DNA of 64,000 bases from Candidatus Rifleibacteriota bacterium (GCA_015233565.1 JADFXM010000024.1:1-64000), one strand, 5' to 3'. Shown: positions 23,201-29,936, counted from the stretch's first letter. Numbers and translations: made by a program. Notes: generated from the letters alone by a model not told the origin.

Positions 23201-26200
23201 TCGGGATCAATCGGCAAAAAGGCACCCCCCGCCTTTAGCACTCCCAACACGCTGATTACCATTTCGGGGCAAGGGTCAAGCAAGATCGCGACGATGGAGT
23301 CTCGTCCGACACCTTCCTGCAACAGTCGATGGGCAAGTGCGTTCGATCTCTGTTCAACTTCGCAGTAGGTCAGGGTCTTATCCCGAAAGATGACGCAGGG
23401 AGCCACGGGACGGGAATCAGCATGCTGTTGAAATATTTCCTGGGCGGCGTTGACATCGGGCAACACATGGTTCGTACCATTAAAGAGCTGAAGTAGGCGG
23501 TTTCGTTCGGCTTCCGTCATTGACGGCAAGTCACCCAGCCGGACTGAATCGTTTTTCAATACTGCGGTCACTATGTTGGAAAAGCCTGCCGCCAATCGTT
23601 CCACTGTCGATCGTTTGAAGAGATCGCTGGAATACTCAAATGTGATGTTGTAACCGGATCCACTTTCCCGGATAACGACGACTAAATCCATACGAGCCTC
23701 TTGCTGGGGAATTCTCCTCTGTTTCAATGACCCAGTCCCGCACTGAATTGATTCTATTGTTATGCCTTCATATGAAAGCATCGTGTCGAAAATCGGGTTG
23801 CGGCTAGGAGGGGTTTGAACGCGCAGTGTTTCAACAAGTTCTTCAAATGGGTAATCCGCATTTCGCAACGATCCCTTCACCTGGTTCATAACCCCCCCAA
23901 GGAATTCGCCAAATGTAGCGGACCGGTCAATTCGATCACGAAACACGAGCGTGTTGACGAACATTCCGATAACTTGTTCGAGATCGGGATGGGGGCGATT
24001 GGCTGAAGGAAATCCAAACACTACCTCGGGACTGCCGGACATATTGGACAGAAACAGCGAATACACTGCACAAAAGAATGCAAAGGGGGTGGAATTGCAT
24101 CGTTGCGCACAGACACCTATCTGGTCAGCAACTCCACGGTGGAGGTGAATTTCTATTTCGGCGGCGGTTTGCAGGCGAGACGAGGGACGTCTGAAGTCAT
24201 AGGGCAAGTCCAAAATCGGCGTTTCTTCCCTGAGGAGATTCATCCAGTAGGTTCGCGACTCTTCCACGCGTTTTTTTGCACCAGTGGTGTCCAGCCACGA
24301 GGCGTAGTCCAGGAAACGCAAGGGAATTGGGTTGGGTGATTCCTTTCGTAAGAGTGAGGAAAGGTCTTCCATCAGGATTTCAAGGGAAATGCCGTCCGAC
24401 ACAATGTGGTGTATATCTAACGCCAGGAAACGAACCGATTCCGCTTCCATTAACGCTGCAGCGCGGAAGAGTGGAGAATTTTCCAGGACAAATGGACGAA
24501 CAAATTCGCGAAACACCTCCTCGACCGAGCGTCCTCTCAACTCGAAACGGTCTAAGGAGAATTTTGGACGCTGGGAGATTTTTTGGAGTATTTGCCCTTC
24601 CTGAAAAAGGAAGGCTGTGCGTAAGCTCTCCTGGCGTTCAAGCAAAAGATTACAAGCAGTTTCTAGTTGGTCACAGGACAGTGTTCCCTGGATTTCATAC
24701 AGAGTAGGAAGGTTATAGGATGTGCCCTGTGGATTGCCTTGTTGTATGGCATGAAGACGCCGTTGAACTGACGTGGCGGGGTAGACATCGCGCGCAGTTG
24801 TTCGAGGAATTACGAGCCCCGGATTCCTTCGGTCGTCGGCAATGAGCGCTGCAGCAAAGCGAATCGTTGGATCTAAAAGTATAGCGGATGCGTTGATCGT
24901 TACGGAAAACTTTTGACGAACTCGCGCCACAAATTGCATCAGAAGTAATGAATGGCCGCCCAGTTCGAAAAAGCTCCTGGTCACACCGATGCGTTCCTTG
25001 GGCAAATGCAACAGATCTACCCAGATTTCACGCAGTTCCTGCTCCACCTTATTGCAAGGGGATTCCACGATCCCAGTATCTAGCACTGGAATGGGAAGGT
25101 TTTTACGGTCGATCTTTCCCGAAGTTGTTTGGGGAAAGTGATTCAATTGCATGATCAAATCAGGAATCATGTATACCGGAAGTGATTCAGCCAATTGCGT
25201 TTTGATCTCGTTTTCCGTCGAATGAGTCGCCCCGATGAAATAGGCACACAGTCGCTTCGTTGCGGTGCTGTCTCCAAACACCTGAACGGCTGCCGATTTC
25301 ACACCGGGAAGCTTCAAGAGGGCTGCTTCGATTTCAGCCAGCTCGATGCGGAAACCGCGAATCTTGACCTGATGATCGGATCGACCAATGAAATCAAGGC
25401 TTCCGTCCTGTAACCAGCACACGATGTCGCCCGTACGATACATTCGAGCCGATGAATCTGTGACAAACGGATCGCCAACGAATTTTTGCTGCGTCAAGTC
25501 CGGTCGGTGGAGATAACCGCGAGCTACACCAGCACCGCCGATAAACAATTCCCCACGCACTCCGACGGGAACGGGGTGACCGCCCCAATCCAGGACATAG
25601 GCCCGGGTCAAGCCGATGGGATATCCGATCGGAACGCGATCGTTCTTTTCGGAGAGGTTTTTTGCGTGGTATCGCAGTGAAGCAATGGTTGTTTCGGTGG
25701 GGCCATACTCATTGAAGAACTTCACTTTTCCAAGCCACTTGCGGGCGACTGAAACTGGACAGACTTCACCTCCCGCCACAACCCGTTTGAGCTTGGGAAC
25801 GTCCTCGGGGTCCAGATTGGCCAAAAACCCCGGAACTGTATCAAGATGAGTAACGCCTTCTTCATTCATACGAAGGGCAAGCTTTTCTCTGTTGAGGAGC
25901 GTTTCCTTGGTCACCAGCAGCAGTTTGGCACCACTGGCCAAGGCCAGCCAGATTTGCTCCACTGAAGCATCAAATGTGTACTGGGAGAATTGAAGCACAG
26001 CCTCATCACCGCGAATGTCGAAGGCTTCTTTTTCTGAGAGAACGAAGTGAACGATATTGCGGTGTTCCAAAAGTACGCCCTTCGGGAGCCCGGTTGAACC
26101 GGAGGTGTAAATCACACAGGCGAGGTTGGTTGGCTCGCAGCGCCGCGACAAACGGGTCTGAAGGGCTTCATCAGGGAAAGGTTCGTCCGCAAGGACGATC

Positions 26201-27384
26201 TCACAAAGGCCTGACACAGTTGTTGCAAGCTTTCGAGTTGTGACCAGGCAATTTGATTTGCTGTCTGTAACTAGGAGCTTGATGCGATCCAGTGGAGCTT
26301 CAGGATCTATCGGCAGATAGGCCCCGCCAGCTTTGAGGACCGCAAGAATCCCTATAATCATTTCCACCGAACGTTCCAGAACAAGGGTCACTATCACATC
26401 CGGACCTACTCCCATTCTAGCCAGGTTGTGTGCCAGCGCATTGGCTTTCTTGTCGAGTTGGACATACGTCAGACTTTCGCCTTCATAGAGGATTGCCATT
26501 GCGTCAGGATTTTGATCGACCCTGGCCTCAAACAGCTCATGCAGAAGGATGTGCCGGGCCCAATTGAAGTGCGGAACGGAGAACTCTTCAAGGAGACTTG
26601 CTTGGGAATCGCGTCCAAGCAGAGGCATATTTCCCAGAGTGATTTCGTTTCGCGCTTCGATCGTTGTTGAGAGGAACTCCCCAAACGAACGCGCCAGGCG
26701 TTTGGCCATCGACGGACTGAACAACTGTTCTGCATAGACAAGTTGAAACTTCCAATTCCTGGCATTGTCGATCGACTTTGAATCTGGTTCGACTGCAAGC
26801 ATCAAATCATACGATGGCAGAATGACCGAAAAAGATTCACCCTGTGAAGACGTTTCGGTTCCTTGAGGTTTAAGCTCATCATTCCATTGAAAAACGACGT
26901 CAAAGAGTGGGTGCCTTGCTGGATCGGTCCTCTTTCCAAGAGATTTTGCGATGTCGCGGGCAGATTCCCCGCGATTTTCCAATGACCAGGACAGACGCTC
27001 ATCCGTCTCTCGCGAAAAGTCGGATAGTTCCCGCTCCGGGTCGAGTTGAAGCAAAACAGGAACTGGTTCACAGAGTGAACCATCCGTGAGGTGAATTCCT
27101 ACGACAACATCCTTCGCATTGCTTATCTTTCCGATGAAAACGGAGAATGTGGAAAAAAGAAGGGATCGCGGTTGAATACGCATAGCCGTTGCGGTCTCTA
27201 TAAGACGCCTCAAAACAGTTTCGGACAGCTCGATAGGAAGACTATTACCCGAATTGCACAAGAGAGCCGGACGTGCCAAGTCGCACGGCAAATTGAGTGG
27301 TTCTGGGAGTTCCGCCAGATACTGGCGCCAAATTTCGATCCTGCTGGAAAACTTTTGATTGCTATCCAATGTTTGCTGAGACAT
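11284..27384 (-). CDS. Five-module nonribosomal peptide synthetase with terminal thioester reductase
   Basis: 5366 residues, read from ATG 27384 (GGAGGA 6 bases upstream); the in-frame extension to 27477 is rejected. Order: half C domain (residues 1-270, C-lobe only, no HHxxxDG), A1 (YTSGSTG near 426), T1 (near 808), C2 (HHIVSDG near 993), A2 (1463), T2 (1838), C3 (HHIVADG 2030), A3 (2488), T3 (2868), C4 (HHIIADG 3055), A4 (3516), T4 (3890), C5 (HHIVTDG 4078), A5 (4541), T5 (GGNSL, near 4915), reductase (GATGFLG near 5020, YxxxK in NHYVRTKLEAEKL). No epimerase, methyltransferase or thioesterase is visible. By family knowledge the reductase releases the peptide with NAD(P)H as aldehyde, alcohol or cyclic imine. 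Pocket residues aligned by eye to GrsA: A1 DAEDVGEIA, A2 DAFFYGAVC, A3 DAADIGEIS, A4 DASFIGGVC, A5 DAMFVGEVC. I cannot assign substrates. Cytoplasmic. Confidence 0.95.
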   Translation of the reverse strand: MSQQTLDSNQKFSSRIEIWRQYLAELPEPLNLPCDLARPALLCNSGNSLPIELSETVLRRLIETATAMRIQPRSLLFSTFSVFIGKISNAKDVVVGIHLTDGSLCEPVPVLLQLDPERELSDFSRETDERLSWSLENRGESARDIAKSLGKRTDPARHPLFDVVFQWNDELKPQGTETSSQGESFSVILPSYDLMLAVEPDSKSIDNARNWKFQLVYAEQLFSPSMAKRLARSFGEFLSTTIEARNEITLGNMPLLGRDSQASLLEEFSVPHFNWARHILLHELFEARVDQNPDAMAILYEGESLTYVQLDKKANALAHNLARMGVGPDVIVTLVLERSVEMIIGILAVLKAGGAYLPIDPEAPLDRIKLLVTDSKSNCLVTTRKLATTVSGLCEIVLADEPFPDEALQTRLSRRCEPTNLACVIYTSGSTGLPKGVLLEHRNIVHFVLSEKEAFDIRGDEAVLQFSQYTFDASVEQIWLALASGAKLLLVTKETLLNREKLALRMNEEGVTHLDTVPGFLANLDPEDVPKLKRVVAGGEVCPVSVARKWLGKVKFFNEYGPTETTIASLRYHAKNLSEKNDRVPIGYPIGLTRAYVLDWGGHPVPVGVRGELFIGGAGVARGYLHRPDLTQQKFVGDPFVTDSSARMYRTGDIVCWLQDGSLDFIGRSDHQVKIRGFRIELAEIEAALLKLPGVKSAAVQVFGDSTATKRLCAYFIGATHSTENEIKTQLAESLPVYMIPDLIMQLNHFPQTTSGKIDRKNLPIPVLDTGIVESPCNKVEQELREIWVDLLHLPKERIGVTRSFFELGGHSLLLMQFVARVRQKFSVTINASAILLDPTIRFAAALIADDRRNPGLVIPRTTARDVYPATSVQRRLHAIQQGNPQGTSYNLPTLYEIQGTLSCDQLETACNLLLERQESLRTAFLFQEGQILQKISQRPKFSLDRFELRGRSVEEVFREFVRPFVLENSPLFRAAALMEAESVRFLALDIHHIVSDGISLEILMEDLSSLLRKESPNPIPLRFLDYASWLDTTGAKKRVEESRTYWMNLLREETPILDLPYDFRRPSSRLQTAAEIEIHLHRGVADQIGVCAQRCNSTPFAFFCAVYSLFLSNMSGSPEVVFGFPSANRPHPDLEQVIGMFVNTLVFRDRIDRSATFGEFLGGVMNQVKGSLRNADYPFEELVETLRVQTPPSRNPIFDTMLSYEGITIESIQCGTGSLKQRRIPQQEARMDLVVVIRESGSGYNITFEYSSDLFKRSTVERLAAGFSNIVTAVLKNDSVRLGDLPSMTEAERNRLLQLFNGTNHVLPDVNAAQEIFQQHADSRPVAPCVIFRDKTLTYCEVEQRSNALAHRLLQEGVGRDSIVAILLDPCPEMVISVLGVLKAGGAFLPIDPDYPTERKAFLLTDSSAKVLLYKSPANDELRKLFNGPTFDVSSLPLDQKNIARPTVSVRPEDLAYVIYTSGSTGKPKGVLVEHRNLVNFGCWAKEFLDVCKSDRVSKFAGFGFDASIFEIFPALFSGACLCIVPTETRLVIDELDQYFEQHKVSVAFLPTQFGEQFLRHASRHKLKCLYVGGDKLRLYQPGNCRLVNAYGPTEYTVCTSALTVDKFYDNIPIGKPVWNTQVLILDRFGRLCPIGTAGELCISGAGVARGYLGRPELTAEKFVNHPFELGKRMYRTGDLARWLDDGNIEFLGRIDTQVKIRGFRIELGEIEAALMALSGVKEAIVIARESKTGKGDLALVAFITGSSKSDETGLKEALKKTLPSYMVPSRIIGLESIPLTSNGKVDRKRLPEVTLQQTRMVTPVSEQETELRAMYSRVLGLNAEVISTESGFLELGGHSLKAAALLSELYHQKGVQIRLADFLKSSSIAELAKILRTYQTAPENLTKAFSWTSAPSQRHFPLSSSQSRIFSVHQLSRWSTAYNIPFAFELAHEVDLNRLSEALKELIRRHQSLRASFSVIEGMPVQEFHDDLTFNVEQLTVNETNLRVTLEHFVQPFDLSHPPLFRAAIILTGSRRIFALDIHHIVADGISMSILFQELQDIYQKKPLSKEGPTYADFVWWEQGPAGQEQKLLEKSWWVERFAEMPSQLVLPYDFERPSRLSDEGNQVRLALDGETAEALMELSRRKNITPMSVFLAAYSVVLSRLGNTPDLVIGVPASGRQLPGLEKIVGMFVNTVPLRMNLLGDESFSTWASRVGQESQEAFDRQTYQLNDLVADLGVSRDPSRNPIFDVLFAWESDEMTPGEGGCLGLHEISMRIPPNQFDLEFTVQNFKNGLNLILQYSKKLFRHATAEKFASHLRSVLEQAARDPDTRIRDFEILLPWERETLLGELNRTRVPLPMDLTLVDLFSANLYPNGDQVAVMDNRGSLSFAEVEHKASILAEKLVGRGVRQNDIVALVSERTSDILVGILGIMKAGAGYLPIDPDSPQDRVQLMLKDSGARMLVTCDQAFGTEPDRVIFWKSLDWNGPGLQDSRAVSEGIAYVIYTSGSTGKPKGVVIEHRQVVNFLLGSIDELGVNQDETILLFSSFTFDASMAQIGLAIATGARLVIPTKEDLLDFDRFETLVREKGITHLDAVPLFLSAFVPKAPLPLRRIIVGGDICPIGVASRWSKSCRVFNEYGPTETTISSLRHKFSIMDEASQRLSIGRPIANTRVYILDWTGNLSPLGVPGEVYIGGLGVARGYLNNEELTKERFRSSPFVAGDRIYRTGDLARWRADGSVDFMGRADNQVKIRGFRIELGEIEAALRKHPSVSEAVVLVHSRADSPQLYGYVVPRKQVSINELRGFLGRQLPSYMVPDGWVFMDTLPVMISGKVDRKKLPEPKFDDDSHSDIPASETEERLLDIWADLLKTPRERVPLTRSFFELGGHSLIIMLLITRIHRALGVRLTPSDVFATPTLRGQATLIESRDLQRIVPIPRVPFQEYYPLSSVQRRLFAMNQANPDSVSYNMPTVFAVEGRINMEGLEETIRKLFRRHASFRTTFELREGIPVQYIHNSVDFHVQVLENMAGNLDELMQQLMQPFDLSVAPLARVWLVHMRSKVTYLVVDLHHIIADGISMSILWREATQLLSGLPLAPLQIAYTDFACWQQNAEYRTQVKQQQLYWMKQFSSFSPPLELPFDLRRPKVRNLDGDLAIVHLTAEEHEALTNLSRREGATLFSTLLSCYFVFLSRLTGKEDVTVGIPASGRVHPDIQDVVGMFVNTLPLRSRVPESESFRTFLASSAKMLIESLSHQDYQLEDLVNDLGIQTELGQSPLFDVMFVFQGREEQTIVTRSAKLRVCEFRHRTAKMDLVLIATELEAGLELAFEYPTELFLRRSMERFAKSFVQLVRSILQSPDTPLEEIEILPKDEKSRILTEFNGTQHELPVVSGVHELFDHWVKVSPDAQAVVCGDVKLSYAELNHRAENIAAELGRLKVGRGDIVGILLHPCVEQVPSILGVLKAGAAFLPIDPEYPPGRKDYMLSDSGAKVLLTQAGLDQGLEFSGSRLDPEAVGACKATAKVTDVRPEDAAYVIYTSGSTGKPKGVIVEHRNLLNFSSWYIHYLGITQRDTLSKYAGFAFDASISEVFPACLSGATLSIIPREIRLSLLELNEYFEKTKVSVAFLPTQLGEQFIRLAETHSLRVLILGGDKLHSYRATPYKVMNGYGPTEYTVCTSAFFVEGSFENIPIGKPIWNTQVLILDKKRRLCPIGVPGELCVAGRSMARGYLNRPDLTLEKFVSHPFTLGERLYRTGDLARWLDDGNLEFLGRNDSQVKIRGFRVELGEIEQALLELPGVKEATVIDQTDGSGMKFLVGYLVAIADLDTQQIRILLSRQLPDYLIPAHFVRLPNIPLTPNGKVDRNSLPAVKHESVSIVEPVGEIETRLRDIWAKVLGLEKVSVTTGFFDLGGHSLKAMALVGEIFREFKVNLRISDIFLNPTIRSLAELITQGSQGSDRLRRVSAHEQAKSYPVSSVQKRMYLLQRMEPSDVSYNVASLFKIVSTTVSKGQVEEALRSIVERYEAFRCSFFLEGTEPHFCVEETVCLDFPTIKTSEASLHATVAKRIKPFDLSVAPLARVAWIETESNRFLFFDMHHIVTDGVSMGILVEDLTKLLNGDSLSLPGCGLVDCCVWENRPEVQDAIAQQRCYWEKVFKEGIPALGLLTDYPRSPVPTQEGATIAKVVPLELANRIRDLSRNQGVSLYALFLAAFNVLLARITRQEEVVVGTPVSGRWHVDMQNTFGMFVNTLVLLNRPLPQTTFHQFAREVAHNTIEALDNQAFPFADLVEMVGDGRRPGHSPLFDVMFLLQNRDERIDRDGAIFEPCMVENNTAKFDLTLMVDESRDSLSLAMEYRTSLFRSETIERLLRCLMTLLQDIVARPECVLSSLSILSKEDRQLVDVEFNHTEMSFPPEVAVHRMFERIVQRFPNRRALVDGARSYTYAEMDACANRLAHRLIGLGVMRESIVGILSMPSSELIVAEMAVLKAGGAFMPLDHRYPRDRNEYMLRDSGARVFLAAPGLGDDIDWPGTRLILDKNLMSNGPTHVPEVCSECNDLAYVIYTSGSTGRPKGVAVEHLSLTHFVHRTFALYSLTESDRFSKYAGVAFDASIMETFPPLCCGGELHVVPDEIRLSLDGLEGWFRESGITWAFLPTQLGEEFSKDPRKTALRWLVVGGDRLRRFVPQSFTLSNEYGPTEFTVCATTFFVDKQYENIPIGKPNPNTKAYILDPSDELCPPGVPGELCLAGRGITRGYLGNPELTAKKFVTHAISGNNRMYRTGDLARWLDNGMIEFLGRIDKQVKIRGFRIELGEIEQAILEVPGVRGATVVDLQDASGEKYLCGYYVTSFPVSEQDIRDHLTRKVPEYMVPPALVLLPEIPFNGSGKVDRRRLPEPVLRHRERILVSPRSIADSLVIKAFSLALKRNEISIDDDFFDLGGNSLKAVSAVATLAADFQITPNDLFRLRTARRIADEIPMRGGDLSARVEMLAQSASNSVTEGEILPKEMQPDHDRYLERCRLYKTISLEKREDYRNIFLTGATGFLGSYLLRDILRGTEAKVYLPIRAKTRRDAWERLSARADYYFGPGALENHRRRIILLLADLSEPSMGLDPGNIDSLRQSVDCIIHSAALTKHYGDYSDFVAANVKATENVVNLASSASADFNLVSTVSVGAGEIPGRDAVLFSEFECDMGQTAGNHYVRTKLEAEKLALNLRNTGRVCNIFRVGFLTADSNSGRFQENAADSAFVQKMRGFLELGRIPIGALVHSFCPVNEVSRAILTLFSQSSLANETHHIERLISLAEAEAIGHADPRCEGMDDGAFYRWLAIHLDDPGVSRAATSILLHEGLLDEKVSTQAFEMHEKSKCLLSRLGFEWSPVTAKHVWRMADF

Positions 27385-27390
27385 AATGTA

Positions 27391-27396
27391 TCCTCC
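27391..27396 (-). promoter_or_regulatory. Ribosome binding site fixing the NRPS start
   Basis: GGAGGA lies 6 bases before ATG 27384 and decides for MSQQTLDSN as the N terminus. The extension upstream to 27477 would begin with an unlikely hydrophobic, tyrosine-rich stretch. Confidence 0.8.
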
Positions 27397-27461
27397 AGTG
27401 GGTATATGCCAGGGAGAAAATAACATTACCCATTTTAAAATATTTCCTATATTGTGAAGGT

Positions 27462-27490
27462 AGTATAACTGGAGCATGTGCCTGACTCAA
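27462..27490 (-). promoter_or_regulatory. Probable sigma70-type promoter of the NRPS gene
   Basis: On the minus strand TTGAGT (27490-27485) and TATACT (27467-27462) are separated by 17 bases. Transcription would begin near 27455, giving a leader of about 70 bases before ATG 27384. Confidence 0.55.
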
Positions 27491-27553
27491 GCAAATTAAA
27501 ATTTTAATCGGGAGAGCGCAAGAATATCCTTTGAACATAGACCTGTAGCGTCA

Positions 27554-27704
27554 AAAGTTTGCATACAGGCTTGGGGAACCCGACAAATTTTTGGATTCGG
27601 CACTAAGAATTACTGGTCTATCCCTGCAGGCGCGGGAAACCCGCTGATGTTCCAACCCGGAGCATTTTCAAAGGCGGTCCATCCCCGCAGGCGCGGGGAA
27701 CCCG
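27554..27704 (-). CRISPR. Three-repeat type I-E-like CRISPR fragment without cas genes
   Basis: Near-identical 29-base repeats lie at 27615-27643 and 27676-27704 (GGTCCATCCCCGCAGG followed by CGCGGGGAACCCG; the first has two or three changes). A decayed third copy lies at 27554-27582, of which CAGGC--GGGGAACCCG remains. All starts are exactly 61 bases apart, so both spacers are 32 bases, the geometry of type I-E arrays. The sequence resembles the E. coli type I-E repeat in reverse complement, so the array would be read on the minus strand with the decayed repeat as the trailer. No leader is present: the stop codon of the neighbouring AlbA_2 gene lies 8 bases from the last repeat. No cas gene is in the window. 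Confidence 0.75.
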
Positions 27705-27712
27705 CCAACCAC

Positions 27713-29092
27713 TTATTTATCTGTCGGTTCCAAAACTTTCCAATGTCCATCCTTGGTCGAACCAACACGTTGAAGTTGGCCGAATTTTCGAAGTTGTACA
27801 ATGATTCGATGTATGGTTCTTTCGGATTTTTCAAGTCGTTTGGCTATTTCAGGAACCGTAAATTTCGAGTTTTCGGAAAACAATTTGAGGACAAGTCCTG
27901 ACATTTCTCCTGACATTTCTCCTGACATTTCTCCTGACATTTCTCCTGACATTTGGTTTTCTTTTGTTGATGGACGGGGAAAATTCAGCGTGAAAAAAGC
28001 ATCAAAGGAGATTTTGACCTTGGGGCACTTCTCTTTCGATAACGCTTCTCGAATTCGATCGATTCCTGTTCCCATTTTTTCAATATACCCCGATCGTAAA
28101 AGAAGTGATGCGATCAGCGGATTCCGACAAATGCTGCGTTTTCCGAAGTCTTTTTTAGAAAGACCTTTGGGAAGACCCCCGGGATTGGTTATTTCAACAC
28201 GATCATCAAAAATCTCGATCATAACTTGAGCTCCTTTTTCGAAATAATCCCGATGGCAAATCGCATTTACCACAGCTTCCCGAAGGGCCACCTCGGGTAT
28301 TTCCCATGCCTCGTGACGCTGAAGGCCGTTAATTTCCTGGCGTAGGTTGAGATGTTTTTTCAAAAAAAGCAAAGCGTCTTCAATATTTTCAATAATGTTT
28401 CCTGTCAGTTCTTTGCGGTCCAGTATGACTGCCTTTCCAGCCCCTTTGTACAAGGCACAAATTACACTTACGTGAAATAGCCGGAGATTCGGCTCTCGGC
28501 TGAAAAACAGGACACCCGCCTGATTGAAGAAAAACGTATGGTTCTTTACCTCAGCTGCGCCAAGGTTAAGAAGCAAGGTGTTTATATCCTTCCTATGAGT
28601 GATTCTTGCCAGATCAAGAAAGTGTTTGATTCTCTTTTCATCGAGCGCTTTTTTCCATGGCAAATCCTGTCGCAACTGTTCATCAAACCTGACTTTTCCT
28701 TCGGCCTGGATAAATGCGGTGATTTCTGTTGTCCCCATTTTCTGGGAATTGGCTCCGTTACGTAGGTAAAACCCCTTATTGCATCGGTAAGGTTTGTTTC
28801 CCCCTTCTGGGATATGGATAATCAAAAGCTTATCTCGAAGACATTTCTCAAGCCGAATCAGAACGGCAGGATCACATCCAGCAGCCAAATCTTCGATTTG
28901 AGAAAATGTATGATTGGAAAAATCCGTCCCAACTACCTGATTTGCATCATCAATTCCAATTATGATTCTTCCACCGGACGCATTGGCAAAAGCGACCATT
29001 TCCTTGGCTAAATCGGTGTTGATAGCTCGCTTGAATTCGAGCTTATATCCTTCTCCTTCTTCCAACAACATTACCAATTCATTTTTTGTCAC
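27713..29092 (-). CDS. AlbA_2/ATP-binding domain putative transcriptional regulator
   Basis: 459 residues of the COG2865 type. An N-terminal AlbA_2 (Schlafen-like) domain (EFKRAINTDLAKEMVAFAN, then GIIIGIDD-type residues, YLRNGANS near 110-115) is followed by a GHKL-like ATPase domain (EVALREAVVNAICHRDY near 265, DDRVEITNPGGLPKGLS near 295). A linker of four MSGE tetrapeptides plus MSG (near 381-399) comes next, then a C-terminal winged helix (VPEIAKRLEKSERTIHRII). Start GTG 29092 has GGAG 7 bases upstream. Such proteins often accompany mobile or defence loci, but the target is unknown. Its stop lies 8 bases from the CRISPR fragment. Confidence 0.85.
   Translation of the reverse strand: MTKNELVMLLEEGEGYKLEFKRAINTDLAKEMVAFANASGGRIIIGIDDANQVVGTDFSNHTFSQIEDLAAGCDPAVLIRLEKCLRDKLLIIHIPEGGNKPYRCNKGFYLRNGANSQKMGTTEITAFIQAEGKVRFDEQLRQDLPWKKALDEKRIKHFLDLARITHRKDINTLLLNLGAAEVKNHTFFFNQAGVLFFSREPNLRLFHVSVICALYKGAGKAVILDRKELTGNIIENIEDALLFLKKHLNLRQEINGLQRHEAWEIPEVALREAVVNAICHRDYFEKGAQVMIEIFDDRVEITNPGGLPKGLSKKDFGKRSICRNPLIASLLLRSGYIEKMGTGIDRIREALSKEKCPKVKISFDAFFTLNFPRPSTKENQMSGEMSGEMSGEMSGEMSGLVLKLFSENSKFTVPEIAKRLEKSERTIHRIIVQLRKFGQLQRVGSTKDGHWKVLEPTDK
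27897..27955. repeat. 12-bp tandem repeat encoding (MSGE)n
   Basis: The unit CCTGACATTTCT is repeated almost five times without variation. It lies inside the AlbA_2 gene and encodes MSGE on the minus strand. Because the unit is a multiple of three, slippage would change linker length without breaking the frame. Confidence 0.9.
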
Positions 29093-29936
29093 CTTAAGGC
29101 TCCTTTACCGTATAACTCAGCCAGTGCCCCGAGTAAGTCAAAGGAAAAGTTTTTTTCGGAAATGTTTCAAGGGATTATACCAAACAAAAAAAAAATTACA
29201 ATTTGCTTGAGGAAAAAAATCAGCGAGCCAGAAGAGATTTAGATGATTTGCAGGCAGAAATAGGTTTTTTCAAACTACTTAGTGGATGTTGCCCCTCAGC
29301 ACTAAAGAGAAAAATTTATCAGCCACCATAGGCATCTCCGTAAAGAAGATTTAATTATTAGGGGTATATGCTACATTCAGTAAAATTCACAAAAAGCTGC
29401 TTCAAAGGCTTTGTAAATGCTACTTTAGAGGGAATTCATGAAAATCCTGATGGAAAGCGCAATACTTGATTCAAGCGAATACCCCAGTTAATTATTTTTC
29501 CCGAATGCAACAATTATCCATTTAGGTTCAGACGCAGCTTTGCAAGAAGTTACGTTTTATAAGCGGAAAATTAATAACACGATGAAAAGACATTTTTTCG
29601 AAAAAAGTAATGCAAATTGGTAAAAAATTAATGTTCATTAAACCCTTTTTAGAGAGAGCGAACTCTTTATGTGGCGCGATTTTTAGCAACACTCAAACGG
29701 AGTGCTTCTGGACTTCGCTTCAACAATCAAATGGATAATTGCTGGCACAAACTCAGCGAAAAAGAGTAAAAATACTTGACTTATAAACCTGCATCAACAC
29801 AAGTGCAGAAAATTTGAAAAATTTATATTTCCGTGAAGTTTTTTTGAATTGCATGGTTAATTGCCAATGTCAATATGAATTTGCTCTTTGTTGCTGGTAC
29901 AAACTTATGGCGATTGGTAATAGACCTATTTCATGC
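29093..29936. other. A+T-rich intergenic stretch (about 840 bp)
   Basis: No supported gene. One frame (about 29150-29331, plus strand) is open for about 60 codons and would form a charged helix (NQRARRDLDDLQAEIGFFK), but it lacks a start codon and ribosome binding site; it may be a gene fragment. The rest has frequent stops. The promoter of the next operon lies at the right end. Confidence 0.45.

Noticed and set aside
27385..27477. N-terminal extension of the NRPS frame
   Set aside because: GGAGGA lies 6 bases before ATG 27384, the predicted promoter -10 lies inside the extension, and the extra residues fit no condensation domain.
27610..27834. Minus-strand frame containing GSPRLRGWT
   Set aside because: This is the translation of the CRISPR repeat, a well-known false gene call, and it overlaps the end of the AlbA_2 gene.
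29150..29331. Charged helix-like frame
   Set aside because: No start codon, ribosome binding site or family match; at most a gene fragment.
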